A DNA stretch of 64,000 nucleotides, taken from the NCBI RefSeq assembly GCF_011397635.1, contig NC_064754.1, positions 34,650,043 to 34,714,042 of the forward strand, read 5' to 3'. Below the pieces are notes generated by a model that saw only the letters and a list, made by a program, of their open reading frames with translations, ran no database searches and was not told where the DNA came from. The position numbers and the translations under genes were made by a program. Source of the DNA: Epinephelus fuscoguttatus (taxonomy: Eukaryota > Chordata > Actinopteri > Perciformes > Serranidae). Each line of letters begins with the position of its first letter. Position 1 is the stretch's first letter. Below are positions 1-13,100 of this stretch, piece after piece.

Positions 1-3000
1 CTGGAGGTTGTGATCAAAATTTCTGACTTTAAGGGCCGCCCAAAGAAGTCCGGTGGGGACTTCTTACTCGCCCGCCTGAACAACCCGAATCTTGCTGCAG
101 GTGTGGCTGGGCAAGTCGTGGATCACCTCAATGGCAGCTATTCTGCTGTGTTGTCTTTACTCTGGGAAGGAAGAGCACAGGTTGAGGTAATGCTAAAAAC
201 TGTCATGATACATGTGATTACTGTAGGTGTTTTTTATGTACCTTCTAGCTGATTGTTCACTAAGCCCCACCCCTAGTCACTGTTGCTACGCCTGTTGCTT
301 TCACTTCTTGCACAGCATACATGCAGTAGTGAGTGCTGTAGGGATGACGTTTTTCTGTAGGCCAACAGAGACATTAACATTGCCCTGGTTCCCTCTACAA
401 AAAGCCAATGGGATTTTTCCATTGGATTTTGGATTTTTGTTTAAAAAAGCACTGTGGCAAACAAAAGTTCATGATACTTACACATTTGTTCAGCAAGATA
501 ATCTCCACAAATGAACACCATTTTATGATTTTTGAAGCATAGGTGCAATGCCAGAAATAAAAAGCTAATGCTCGATAAATGAACTACACCAGCGTGTTGC
601 ACAGTTGCACCACTACTACGACAAGGGTGTAAAGATGTTTTTGGCGTGATGACACTCTGTGGTTTCATTTAGCAACTTGTTAGCAACTCCTTGGCGTTGG
701 AGGTCAGGCTAGGTTGCTACTGGAGGTAGTGAGCTGTTAGCTGTTAATGCTACAATTTGCAGATTAAATTAGAGCAGACAAACAGAACTGCTTCTCTTAA
801 TAAACTGATTAGTTGCACTTTCCCACTTGTGTTTTTGATTTTGAAAGGCTACAAACACTTGAAATGCAGAGTATAGGCCTAACCACAGCCACATGCACAC
901 CTCTTCAATAAGAGGGAAAATCCAAAGTTTGACAGATCTGCTGTGCCTGTCGTCTGATGATCAATCTGGTTTACGAAGACAGAAATCAATATAAATGTGT
1001 CAAACTATGGAGCTTTAAGTATTCACTTTGTCTTTATTAATATAACTGAACATGATTGGACTTGATGAAAACTGTAGTTCTCTATCCAATCAGGTGATGC
1101 TGGTTCACTCTAGTGAGGCTATCACAGTGCTGACCAGGCTGAACGTCGAACAGCCTGACAGGATGCGCTTCCAAAGCACTTTCCGCGCAGGTTCAGTCTC
1201 TGAAACTACCACCTGTAACGTCTGCCTACGTCAACCCCAGTATCCACTGTGCAACTTCACTGACCCCCGTACAGGTGAGCCTTGGTTCTGCTACAAGCCA
1301 AAGAGCCTAAACTGTGATACCAGGATGACTCACGGCACGGAAAGATTCGTACAAGACATCAAGGCAGGGGAGGAGACGCTTTTTCAAAGGTGAGGGGACA
1401 GAGGGACAGGACTGTCCTTTACTGTACTTTTCTAATATACATCAAGTGTTACCTATGTATTTCCTTGTTAGGATGTTTCAGAAGTTTGTAAAGACAGACT
1501 GTTAAGACTGTACAGGTGTTTAAAGTTTGAAAGATAATACAAATCAAACTTATCAGTTCAGATCATACTAGTGGATGGTTTTTGCTGTGATTCATTCATG
1601 TTTTATTGTATTTCATAGCTACATTTTATTTGGGGTGTGGTCTTTTCAGGAACTTTAAGATGCACATTTATTATTCTTTGCAACCTTATAAAGTTGATAG
1701 GGCTAAAATGTTAGCAAACAGTGGCCTGTTTATATCCAGTAGACATGATGCAACATAAGCATTCATTTGTAATTGTGTTAATCAGCAGATGTAAGACCAA
1801 TATTCACTCTTCTTTTAGCTCTTGTTTGGTCTTCACCACACTGGAGGGAAATATCTGTCTTAGTTGCTAAATGCTTCACTGAGTTCACCAGCTAGTTGCC
1901 AACTTTGTCAAAACAATGAGCTGAAAGATGCAATAACGTAACTTCAGAGTTCAGGTGAACTCTGAAGTTACACAATGTATCCCCATACAACAGTCCATGT
2001 GATATCTAATGAGTTAGCACCCCAAGAATGACATTACGTACTGTAAAGTTACATATTTAACATATGACATCAAGTTACTGAGGTCAGGTTTAGGCAAGTT
2101 AAGGTACCCACCTCAACCTGCCTCCTGCCATGGACTGCTTCCTTCTTTACTACCATCAGCGCACTGGTCATATGATCATAGCTGTACCAAATCATGGGTT
2201 ATACACAAATTACTGGCTCATGATTACGTCATAAATATGAATTTCGGTACATTATTTTTCATAGATACACGTATAAATAGTGCATGAGAACAGCCAGTGT
2301 CAGGTGATAATGTGGGTAATGTGGGTTAACCTTGCCCATTACACATAGTCATTGGATCCATTGTTTATATGAGAATATTAATTAGTGCAGCTTAAATTCA
2401 CAAAATGGAGACTTAGCAACTAAGTTTAGCGTAATGTTGAATAAACCTTCAAACCTTTCTCATTTTAGTGCTTGATCTCTCTAGTTTTTTAATGAAATGA
2501 TTTCAGCTTTTTGTCCCTTCTTGTACTTATGTTGATGATGTTATGTTGTGCATATGAGATATTTTACTGTGTGTGTTCTTCTTCAGTGATATCAACATGA
2601 AAGTCAACATTAAGGCTACAGGACCTTCCACTATTGACGTGTTTCCCAAAGAGGAGGGTAAAGCTTTTTTTTCTACTGCCATTATTGTCTATAATAATAA
2701 TAATTCAAAACTGAATGTGCTGCAAACAAAAATAAAAGTAAAGCAGGCAGGAAAAAAACAACATTTGCAAACAACTTACCACTTTCCTCAGGGTAACATT
2801 CCTCTGAAAAGAAATGTATCCAGCCCACTTTGAGAAGAGCGATGGGAGCATGGAGCAAAGTTCATAAACTTAGCACTGGCTGTTAGCAGTGTATCTGTCA
2901 CAGCCCATGTTCATAAAATCTCTTTATACAATCTCTTTATACAATCCCTGTCATACCTTAAATAAGGAGAAGCTGCAGCTGGCAGCTTCTCCTTATTTAA

Positions 3001-4719
3001 GGGATGACAGCTGGTCACTTGATTTGAGCTAAAAATGCTCACACTTTGTTTCTCAGAAAAAAGTGCCACTTTTTTGCTTTTGAAAATTAGCTTTTCTAAT
3101 AATTTTAGCAGACAGCAGGTACACAAGCCACATTGAGCAGTTGAAACAGGTGCTCTCATGCTGGTGTTGGCATCATCATTGTTTCTTCAAGTTTTAAAGA
3201 CCAGTTTTCTAAAGTCACATCTGGTGAGGTATGATGAGGTTGATGTATATAAAGTCCCATAAGGTTTTGAAACTACACAAGTTTTATACCATTTAGGACC
3301 ATAAATACTGGGTTTGGTCCAACAGTATGGGCAGTGTTTACTTATAGGTTTCCTATTGTCAACAAATCCAATTAAAAGACCAAAACCAACAATGAATTGA
3401 TCCCACCAACAAGTTTTGCCTGTTTGAACAAAGCTTGATATGTCTTATTCCTCAGTGCCACAAAGCTTCATTGTCGTTCAAAACTAATGAGCTGCACTGT
3501 TGCACTGAAGAGCGTGTCCTTTTTATCAAAATTTAAATGGGCAGCATAGTTTATTTCTTTATAATTACATATGCACTGTCCTGCTAATTATTAATACACC
3601 AAATCTGTATTAATCCGCTGCTGAAAATATTCCCAAATTTACTATATACTCCTATTTAAGTAGTGTTTAATAAATAATAATAATAAAAAAAAGAAATGAC
3701 TAAGCCTGTAATAAACAAAACTGTATCATGACACAAAAAGTTTTAGGTCCTCATAATAACAACTTGACTTGAGACTGACTGCAACAAACAGGAAGAGACC
3801 TTAGTTTTTGTCTTTTTGTGGGCTTTATGGACAATAACAGAAGTAGAAAATAAACTCACTCTATTCCTTTAACTTCCTCTCAGGTCAGCCACAGGTGAAG
3901 AGCGGCATTGAGACATCTGGACTCTTTGGCTATTACCACCAGGGTGTGTGGCGAGCACTAGATGGCACAGCAGTTCGCCAATTCGACACCCCTGCCACCA
4001 TTCAGTGTCTGAGAAGCAAGGAGGTCCACATCTTTGGAGACTCTACCGTCAGGCAGTGGTTTGAATTCATCACGTCAGTGATACCAGGTGAGCTGATCCA
4101 CAGAGATTCCTGGCAACGGTTTTGATTTTGTTCACACTGCAGTTCATTATCTTTTCTCTCTTTAAACATTTTAGATCTTAAGGAGATTGCCCTGTACAAT
4201 CCTGGCAAAGCTGGACCTCACATGTCCGTAGACCATGTAAACAAAATCTTGGTGATGTCCCGCTTCCATGGGGTTCCTATCCGTATTAACTCTGTCTCAT
4301 CCAACGAGGTGCGTTTCGCTGCCAGTGAAATAGATGGCTTAATCGGAGGCCCTAACACTGTCGTAGTTATTGGCATCTGGGCTCACTTTGGCACTTTCCC
4401 CATTGAGGTCTACATCCGGCGGATGCAGAGTGTCCGCAGGGCAGTGGTGCGGCTACTGAACAGGGCTCCAGCCACGAAGGTCATCATCCGGACTGGGAAC
4501 CCTAAAGCTCTGACACTTTTTTATGCGCTAACCAACAGTGACTGGTACACGCTGCAGATTGACAAAGTGCTCAGAACCATGTTCAAAGGAATGAATGTGC
4601 ATTGGGTCTATGCCTGGGAGATGGTCATGGCCCACCAACTGCCGCACAACCTCCACCCACTACGTCCCATTATTAAGGACATGATTGATGTTCTCTTGTC
4701 GTATGTGTGCCCTAAATAG
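1..4719 (+). CDS. nxpe3: NXPE family protein (NXPE3-like), 3' part, five exons
   Basis: Partial gene; the 5' end lies before the window. Coding exons are 1-186, 1094-1389, 2587-2657, 3884-4087 and 4175-4719 (TAG stop). All junctions are GT-AG and the frame stays open, giving 433 residues; about 125 N-terminal residues of a typical ~559-residue NXPE3 are missing. Order: neurexophilin-like region (ISDFKGRPK, LSLLWEGRAQVE), a Cys-rich segment (CNVCLRQ, LCNFTDPRTGEPWFCYKPK), then the PC-esterase domain with the family Gly-Asp-Ser (IFGDSTVRQW, codons 4036-4044), FPIEVYIRR and a C-terminal HQLPHNLHP. NXPE proteins are secretory-pathway, glycan O-acetylation-type proteins; NXPE1 has been linked to sialic acid acetylation, while the NXPE3 substrate is unknown to me. 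Odd: the usual VDAWEM reads VYAWEM here. Family identity is firm; assignment to NXPE3 rests on recalled similarity in the IRRAVVRLL region. Confidence 0.9.
1938..1971. repeat. Near-perfect palindrome in NXPE intron
   Basis: The 16-nt arm 1938-1953 is the exact reverse complement of 1956-1971, with only GG between. It lies in the second NXPE intron visible here. It may be a fold-back repeat remnant; no function is evident. Confidence 0.8.
2948..3010. repeat. Long hairpin, 29-bp stem with 5-nt loop
   Basis: Arm 2948-2976 pairs with 2982-3010 with one mismatch (2955 against 3003) around the loop AGCTG at 2977-2981; the inner 21 bp pair perfectly. It sits in an NXPE intron. The shape fits a pre-miRNA-sized hairpin or the ends of a very short palindromic MITE. 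Stem perfection and the very short loop favour a recent fold-back repeat. Confidence 0.85.
4175..4719 (+). CDS. nxpe3: NXPE last coding exon (C-terminal half of PC-esterase domain)
   Basis: Final exon of the gene, opening after a TTTTAG acceptor and completing a GAT codon begun at 4087. It encodes 181 residues ending SYVCPK, where recalled human NXPE3 ends SFVCPLET. The active-site Ser (GDS) is on the preceding exon; this exon carries the C-terminal His-containing stretch. Tyr at codon 4609-4611 replaces the Asp I expect in the family. Confidence 0.85.
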
Positions 4720-7700
4720 TGCGGCTAAATGTGAATTTGTTGGGGGGAGTCAGATTCAAGCACAAGCTGAGTTTTCATACATCTGTGTTCTTACCAAGCT
4801 ACATGTTTCCTTCAGCAGTCCATGCCAGCCCATTCTCATTCCGCACTTGTCAAATATTGCCGCTTTGTCAGTGATTTTGACGCCAGGCACCGATGCAAAA
4901 AAGTACTCTTTGCAGTGGTGTGATATAACGTCGGTTCGAAACGCTGCCAGCAACAATAAGATATAAGGAGCTGGAAAGTCCCAATAGGGTGGGGGCAGGG
5001 GAGGTGGCTGGGTTCAACCAACCCTGGACTTTCACACGGGAGTCCACTCTTTGCTTCCCATGTGAATGGTGAGACAAACCATGATGTTTTTTTCTAAACT
5101 TAACCATGTGCTTTTGTTACACAAGGAAATAAACATCAAAACAAGGTGCTTTACAGACGTATGTGTATTTTGAAAAAGACCTTATGCGTCTAACGAGCAG
5201 AAACTGTACATTTCATGTGAAAACAGAAGTCTGTTAACAAGCATAAAGTGACACACCATCCCATAACGTCAACAACTGGCGCATCATATTCAGACATGAA
5301 AGGCAACTGACAAAGCGACGATATTTGATGAGTTGGTTTCAGAATGCGTTGGCCATGCATGGACTTAACTAACCACAGTTTTATCTAGTTTTTTAATTCG
5401 TGAATGTTGGGTGAGCACAAAAGAAACAGAAACGGGTGAAAAGCAACTCCAAGCAACGTTGGGTTTGTATATTACAAATAACCATTGCTGGATGATCACA
5501 CTTAAGACATACAACCTCATGCCCCATGTCTTGGGATTGTCAAGCAGTCTTTCGTGAGATGCAGGAAATCACTAACCAAAGGAGATTCAGGAAACCTCAA
5601 ATTTTACATGTTTTTTTTTTTTTTTTTTTTTTACATTTTATACATTGAAATAATTGAAATATAAAATATTAATTAGTGAGCTTAGAAGTTCTGGTAGGAA
5701 ACTGTTGCCTTTGAACAGAGCCAGTCTTTATGCTAAACTAACTGGATGCTGGGTTCAGCCTTAGCCTACATTGTATTGACAGATATGCGAAGGTAACTCC
5801 AAAAACTTTAATAACAGGCTATGCCTCTGTGCAGGGGCTGGTTCAGGCTGCTTGGGGAGTAGCTGTTGTATGACGTATCCTTTGCAGCCCTCACTGTCTC
5901 CCAATCAACTATGCACCATCCAGTTGTTTAACAGAGCTTTCAGGTGATCCTCAGTAACTCATAAAGTCTGATAATGTGACATGACTATGTATTTATATGA
6001 GGATATTTATTGGCCATCTGTCACTGATACATTTTTTACTTAAACAACAACCATGGAAGGCTTTGTCAGGATGTAAATCAAGGATGCCAAATGAAGTCCA
6101 CTGGTTTGCAGCTTGTACATGTTATTTACAGGATATTGAGAGTTATGTGAGAATTATATGTATATATTTACAGGTAGATATTACCCCAATTGTTGAACAT
6201 TTGTCTCTGCTCATCTACATTCTCTGTTTGAAATGTGTTGTTAACTGTGGATGTGTGAGAAGTAGCACACTGTAATCTGTGATGCTTCTTCTAATTGTGG
6301 TTTACTGCCAAAGGTTCTGTTCTTTCTCACAGTAGGTTTAAACAAAAACATGTAAATATGTCTTAAAATTACTCCTGGGATGTTGTTTTTTATACCAGAT
6401 ACTGTTTTTATGCAGTGAGGGGGAGGTTCTTTCATTGTATAGTAGGTCAACAGATCATACAACTGCAAGTGGATTCACTTTTTAGGAATTTATAATAACA
6501 GCGTAAATATTAAATATTATCTACCTTTACCTGAACAACCATATATTTATGAAAATCTCTCTCACATGATATGAATGTGTTTTATGCCTTCAAAGAAGAG
6601 AAACAGAAGATTTTTAGAATTTAACAATAATATATTTACATGATGTCAGCTTTGGTTTGTCAGAGTATTGATACCACACTGTTAAAGTACAAATAATTTA
6701 AACAAGATGCTTTTGTTAACAGAATCATGAGTATTGTGTGAAATGTAAAATGGGTTGTGTTTTTGGTTGTGGGTTGATGGAAATTGGGGAAATGTCATTT
6801 CTTTTGTTACATCTTCCTTATAATCATAGGAAATGGGGAGTCTGTGGTTATACCAATAGCAGCCAATAAAATAACAGAAAAACATTGTTAGTGCTACACA
6901 GTGGGTACTTTAATTCAAAGAATCTATTATATCCACCCCGTGTTCATATGCCAACTCAGCTGCCATCATTTTAATAAGCATACTCCTCTACTTCTATTAA
7001 ACGTTTACAGTTAATACAAATGCACTAGTAACAATAGCAGTGCGTAAATTGTTTGTTTCACATCAAAGTATTTCTCTAAAACATAAAATATTCCAGCACC
7101 AGGCACTGTTTATATGATCTGGTGCATGACGAGGTTTGCCATGATGATGCAGGGGCAGTATGTAATGTTACGAAGATACATTTATTGAGATTTACATGAG
7201 CCTTCTCTTTCCATTGTCAGCTACAGATGTCATCTGTCATATAGATTTGTGAAAAATCATGCAAAAGCTTTGATGCTATAGAGGTGAAGACTTTTGTCAG
7301 GGGTGGGGCCCGTAGGCCAATATTTGCCTATAACACTGCTCTTTAACATTCAATATTATGGACTAAAGAATCTAAGGATCGGAGAGGACAAAACATTTTT
7401 AATATTTACAAGGAGTTTAACACCAAAGTTTGGCTAATCTGTTTCATCAGCACTGCCCAGGTGTGGTTTGATTAGATATGATTGACAGTGGCCGGTCGAA
7501 ACTGCCATTATTTGATTTAAACTTTGCACTGAAATTCGTGACAATAACTTTTTGTAACAAGGTCCTGACCACTTCAAACCAGTGAGGGAAGCACAAACAA
7601 CCACAAGTATCCATATATCTTTTTGTAAGGAAGGAAAAATAACAAATGTGGGGTAGTTATAATTAGCTGTCAAACGTGCATGTACATGTAACAGTTACAT

Positions 7701-10127
7701 AAATCAACTTGAGGGAACCGATACTGTGAAAAGAATCAGACCGCCCAATAGTTACTCTTGTTTGCTCTGATGTGGTCCACCAGTGGAAACAAACCTCTCT
7801 CTTTCACCCGTCTGGAAGCCTTTACACAGATTAGGTGATATAAATCTTTTATACCCAGGCAGATTCCCTCCCTTCAGTTCCTTTTCACTCAATGCATCAG
7901 GTCCATCCAAAGGCTCCAGCCCAAGTGCATCAGACTATTGCTTCTCCAGATCTTTGAAAAACAGATACAATTTATCTACTTCTAATGATCACTGGGGCAA
8001 AACAACAGAATTCAAAATCACCAAAACATCATATAAATCTAATAAAAATACAGCATTGCTCTTCATAGTCTCCAACGAGGCAACTCAGTCAAGCGTTATG
8101 TCTGAGTATATGTTCTGAGCTATCCATTGATGGCTGATGGCCTCCACCTAGTGGCTGACTCAGATTTATTGACTTATATTCACAACTGTGTCCTGTTTGT
8201 GTCACTGTCACTTGTATGGCGGGAAACAGCAGTATATAGTACATGTATATCTTAATCAGTTAAAAATGCCAACCAATCTTTTGTGGAAAGCCCTGTGATA
8301 CACTGGTGAACTCATGCTGCCTTTTATACAAGCTTTAATGGATCAAGGGGAGACCAGGAGGAATTGTAACAGTTTTAGTTTTTGATTAAATTTCTCAAAA
8401 AAATAGAAAAACCTCTTGAACTGTTTGGATATAATTATGTGTAGGTAACTTGTATTTGTGACTTAATAGGTGAATACATTTATACTGCAATACAGAATTT
8501 GTACCAAATGAGATTCACATCCCCTCCTCTCTCAGACCAGGTGAGTGTTACATGTATGTAAAATGTGTGCTAGCTTTATTGTGGGCTGTTTTGGCTCAAT
8601 AGTGTGAATTTCATACAACTCACATTCACATTCAGGCTTAAATAACAAGGGGAGGCAAATCTCAGCTGGTACAATATCAGTATTCTCATAATGCATTCAC
8701 CTCTTAAGTTCCCATTCAGATACTTTGGCATTTAACACAGCTGATATTTTGGGCTGTTCAGACAGGATGGTCTGAACTTCATACATGTAACACTCACCTG
8801 GTCTGAGGAAGGAGGTGAGGCAATTCTTGGCATGTATTAAAATATTCATCTGTCAAGTAATGCATCCACATTGTAACGTTATTTCCAGAGATGCTACTTT
8901 CTACTGGGTGTAATATAATATTGATCAGGCCACTGTAAATGTTCATAAACTATAGACTTCAGATCATTTATCAACATTAACAAGCGCTAGAAATAAGATT
9001 TTGTCCCTTTTAAACAGTACTTTGCCATAGCAATCATTATATTTGGCAGGGTGAGGTCAGATGGTTTGGGACATCACGTAAAATGGGAAAAATAAGGTTT
9101 TACATTTTGTGCTCTTTAAAAATTAGCAACCAATCACCAACCATATTATTCGATTGTTAATGAATACAAATGTCCTGAACATGAAACAAGCATTTTATTA
9201 GTCTAAGCTAACTAGTGTGGGCACACCAAAGATTAAAAAAATCACTAATCCGAGAATGAGCCAGTAAAGCCATGTGGCATGTTAATTTCCTCATTGTGTA
9301 ATAACAGTTCTGCAGCTAATACAACACTGGTATATCTACAAAAATGGTTGCAGGATGTTGCACTTTATCAACTGCCTGACCTATTATCAAAATATTTTCA
9401 CAGTACACGTTACTTTTTGTGCGAAATAGTTTTGAGTGTGTACTAAATGCATTCAGGAAAATGGGACAAAAAGTTAAGCTAAAATGGGACATTTTTCTTA
9501 AGTGATATCGGCATGTTTTTAAGCTCCCAGGTGCCATACAGTCATGAATTATGCTGCTGTAAGCCATGCTGTAATATTACATATTTTTATTTTTTATTTT
9601 TGTCACTTAAAAAAAAACCTACAGACGATGTATTAAGCTCATGTTAGCCACAATAGACCAGAATTGGCCATCATTGTTACACACACCAATGTCCATTGTT
9701 GGCACTATGTCACAAAGGAAACAGGCAGCAAAAAAAACAGGCAGAAAAGTTGTACAATCTTTTTTAATGAGTAGCATCAGGTTACATAAATGATTCAATT
9801 AATTAATGACTGAACTGATAAATGTATTAAACCCTAAATAAACAAACAAACATAACTGTCCCATTTTACCTGAACATGTGAGGTAGGGGTTCTCCATGTG
9901 TTTAAAGATCCAAAATTTCTAAATTACTTTACTTCATCATCATCAACATCTTTATAGAAACATAGCAGAGAACCATAACAAGCTCTAAAAGTAACACGCA
10001 AGGTAGTTTCGCGGTTTTAGATGATTTTTGCTCATTTTGCTTTGGTAATCTACCAGAACTCGTCTGCCTGCGTTCCACTGTGCGCGCTCCCGCAAGATGC
10101 ACGCAGACCCCCTGTGTTCCCGTCTGT
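4720..10127. other. NXPE 3' flank and intergenic region, no gene supported
   Basis: AT-rich sequence between the NXPE stop and the nol11 promoter. An AATAAA at 5128-5133 could serve NXPE polyadenylation. A T22 run lies at 5611-5632. The stretch around 4830-5330 resembles an interspersed fish repeat I have seen, but I cannot prove copy number. A fold-back element is listed separately at 8461-8821. Short ORFs here lack codon structure, splice context or family motifs. Confidence 0.6.
8461..8821. repeat. Complex fold-back element
   Basis: Two interleaved inverted repeats are visible. Arm 8524-8558 (core CAGACCAGGTGAGTGTTACA) is repeated inverted at about 8781-8817. The segment from 8461 to about 8530 (ACTTAATAGGTGAATACATT onward) recurs inverted, with scattered changes, at about 8645-8708. 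A perfect 8-bp stem with 6-nt loop lies at 8756-8777. The pattern suggests a rearranged non-autonomous DNA transposon or two nested fold-backs. Confidence 0.7.
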
Positions 10128-10137
10128 TCTCGCGAGA
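10128..10137 (+). promoter_or_regulatory. TCTCGCGAGA core promoter element of nol11
   Basis: Exact 10-bp palindrome TCTCGCGAGA, 31 bp before the nol11 ATG, in a locally GC-rich, TATA-less segment. This motif is known from TATA-less housekeeping and ribosome-biogenesis promoters. A pyrimidine-rich stretch (CTCCACTTTCTTCTCG, near 10147-10162) between it and the ATG could hold the start site; that is inference. An in-frame ATG at 10097 lies upstream of the element and is probably not transcribed. Confidence 0.7.
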
Positions 10138-10168
10138 TCCGACGAGCTCCACTTTCTTCTCGTCCAGC

Positions 10169-13100
10169 ATGGCCGCGCTGTATGAGGGATACACGTTGTG
10201 CGGACTTGCTCCAGCTCAAAATCTGTCGCATTCAGGCATTCAGGGGATCGAGGCGGAGAGAGACAACGACCATGTCGTCGTCACAGACTCAACCAGATCT
10301 GTCACGCTGTACAAGGTACAGTTAAATGTTTATTTTGGGGAGCCTCTGCTGAGCAGCTGATGTGTAATAACTCGTGTGGGCATCCTCGGCTCTTCTTGGC
10401 AACAGCAACTGTGGCAGAAACCACCAGAGTAGACAGGAGAAGACATACCTCTGTTACCTGTGGTGGTACCTTCACTTATTTTGCTTAAAAACCGTAAGCA
10501 AACGCCGTTAAGGTTGTAGTAAACACGATGTTATTCTACCAAAACAGGCAAATGTTAGCTAAGGGTAGCTATGCCCACCGCAAAACACACACAGCATGCT
10601 AACTACTAACGTTAATGGCTTTCAGTAGTTGGGCTCATTATCAAATGTAACGTTACAGCTCCATGTACCTCTAAATGCGTCACTGAGCAGCTTCTTTACA
10701 TTACATGTCAACTCTCTGAACCGGCCTCACTTGCTTGTTTCACGAGTCTCCATAGTTAATGATGGAAGTTACACCATGACACAGTCACACAGCTTTACAT
10801 TTACCAGTGTAGATGCAGGTGAAGGCATGGGCTGACTGTGAGACAGTGCCCCCCCCCCCCGGAACAGATATGCAAGGGCCCATTGTGGTTGTTTTGTGTC
10901 TTTTGGTAGTCCTTTGGGTCTCTCTGAGTTGTGTGTCTGTGAGGAAAATTTGTGTGTTTCTTGTTGTTTAGTAATCATTGTGTGTCTCCATGTGGTTGTT
11001 CCCATTTTTGTGGTTCTTTTGTGTCTTTTTGAAGTTCCTTTGCATCTATTTGTGGTCTTTTTTGTCTCTTTGTGCTCATTTTGAGTCTCTTCCTGGTCAG
11101 TACACGTTTATTTAAGTGACATTCTGCAGGTGAAGGCCCGGGGGGCCCCAGACACTTTGGGCCTCTGGGCCAGTGCCTGGTAGGCTTGTTCAGTAATCCA
11201 TCCACGGGTGAAGGAGAACTGTTTGTGTTGTGACTCGTAGAACCATCTTGGGTAGAGTCATTGATGTTATAAACTGTTCCACTAACTATTTGTGTTTTTA
11301 TGGTTCTGTCAGGTTTCAGACCAGAAGCCGCTGAGCAGCTGGACGGTGAAACAAGGACAGACTCTGACCTGTTCAGCAGTCTACAACTCACAGAGCAAGG
11401 AATATGTGGCAGTCTCAGACAGCAAGGTAGACTTTCAGTCATTCCTGTTGTGGCAAGGATTCTCATTTATGCTTTGACTGCTGCACCATCTGTACAAAGC
11501 CCGACTGACTCACTGTTGGATTGATATTAGGCAAAAAGAACCAGTCAGTTTTTATCTTAAATATACAAACCATACTGAGATACTTATTGTCAGACAATAA
11601 AAGAAGGTAGGGAACTCCAACACACTATTAGCACCAAGTTCATTTGGAAAACAATGACTGAATTATTACTTTTTCAGTAAACGTACTAACTGTGTTTCTG
11701 AATTGTTTCTACATGACTTCATTCCCCCACCCACCTGTCAGTTGCTTACCCACTGTGACATGTTCTGTTATTTACAGGTTGGACCTCACTAATTTATGTG
11801 GCTCTTTGAGAATAAACCCATCTGTCATTCTTTTAGTGTAGATGTCTCTGTAGATCTGACCCTCCACAAATATCTGTAAAATAATGTCTGTTTTTGTTTT
11901 GTTTTTAAGGTGATCAGAATTTGGAAAGAAGAAGACATACTTTTAGATAAGGCCTTCAAAGCAACTGTAAGTGCGAATATGGCTATTTATCTCTTCTCTC
12001 TAGTGGCATTTAAAGCCACAGAATGCTTGTGCGATGTTTTGTCTGATGACGTCTGAAGGCTTAATTGTTTATACCAGATTCAAGGTGAAAAGCCTCTTGT
12101 CATACAGAGGGATAAGATGTGATGAATCATAATCGTTGAGGATAATGGCTTGGTGATGGAAGTGGTTTAGTCATATTGTGAAGCACTCTGCATCAGCTCC
12201 ATTTGAACATGTCTGCATTTATTTTCTTTCCACTGCAGAAATCTTTAACACAGTATGTTATCGTATGTGATTACCTAACATGCTATAGGAGTTGGAGAAT
12301 TTTGCTTTCAATCCTCAAAATATATTTGACAGGGTGATGTGTCGTCATTTGGAAGTTGGTGTAATCCTTTATTTCCCTTCAGGTGTCATCAGATGTCTGG
12401 AGGGTCCACTGCGTAGCTGGAGGGGAGCCTGTGGTCTTGTTCCAGAGAGGAGCTGTGAGGCTCCTGGACTCTCTCCTCTCTGCTCCCCAGCAGCCCATAG
12501 AGGAAGTCCTGGCTCAAGAAGAGGCCATTAGGTCAGTATCGCTGTAGTTTACAGCCCCAGTAAATTCTTTGGGTTATAATCCAGACTAGGAGTGAGGTTG
12601 CCTGTAGAGATGCTTAAAGTAAAACAATTTATATAGACAATAAAATTTGAGATAACCTGCTTGGTAGTGCCGTGCTGCAGTCTCATCTGGGGTCCGTTTC
12701 ACAGGTTTAGTGAAAACTCTCGAGTCTGTTAACTCAGAAATGAGGGAAACTCTGGGTTTTCCGTTTCAGAAAGGGAGGTAACTTAAACCAGAGAAAGCGG
12801 AGTAACTCCAGCCCGTTTCAGAAAGAGAGGTAACTGAAGCTCGGTGTCAGTTACTATGGCAGCTGACTCTGTGAACCTAACCTGGTCGGGAGCAGGTTTT
12901 CTTCAATGAACCTTGAGTTTCTAGCTGTCTCCTCCCTCTTACGCCACACACGCAGTGTGATTCATTCATTCATTCATTCATTCATTCATTCGTTTAGTGT
13001 CGCGCGGGTTTCAGCGAGTTTGATCATCTGTCCTCAAGGTAAAGTTGGAACCTAAAGTGTGTTCTAGTTCTAAATCTACTTTTTCGACCATGACATGTCC

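Noticed and set aside
10097-10168. 24-residue N-terminal extension of NOL11 from an upstream in-frame ATG.
   Set aside because: It precedes the TCTCGCGAGA promoter element, and human NOL11 starts MAAL, matching 10169.
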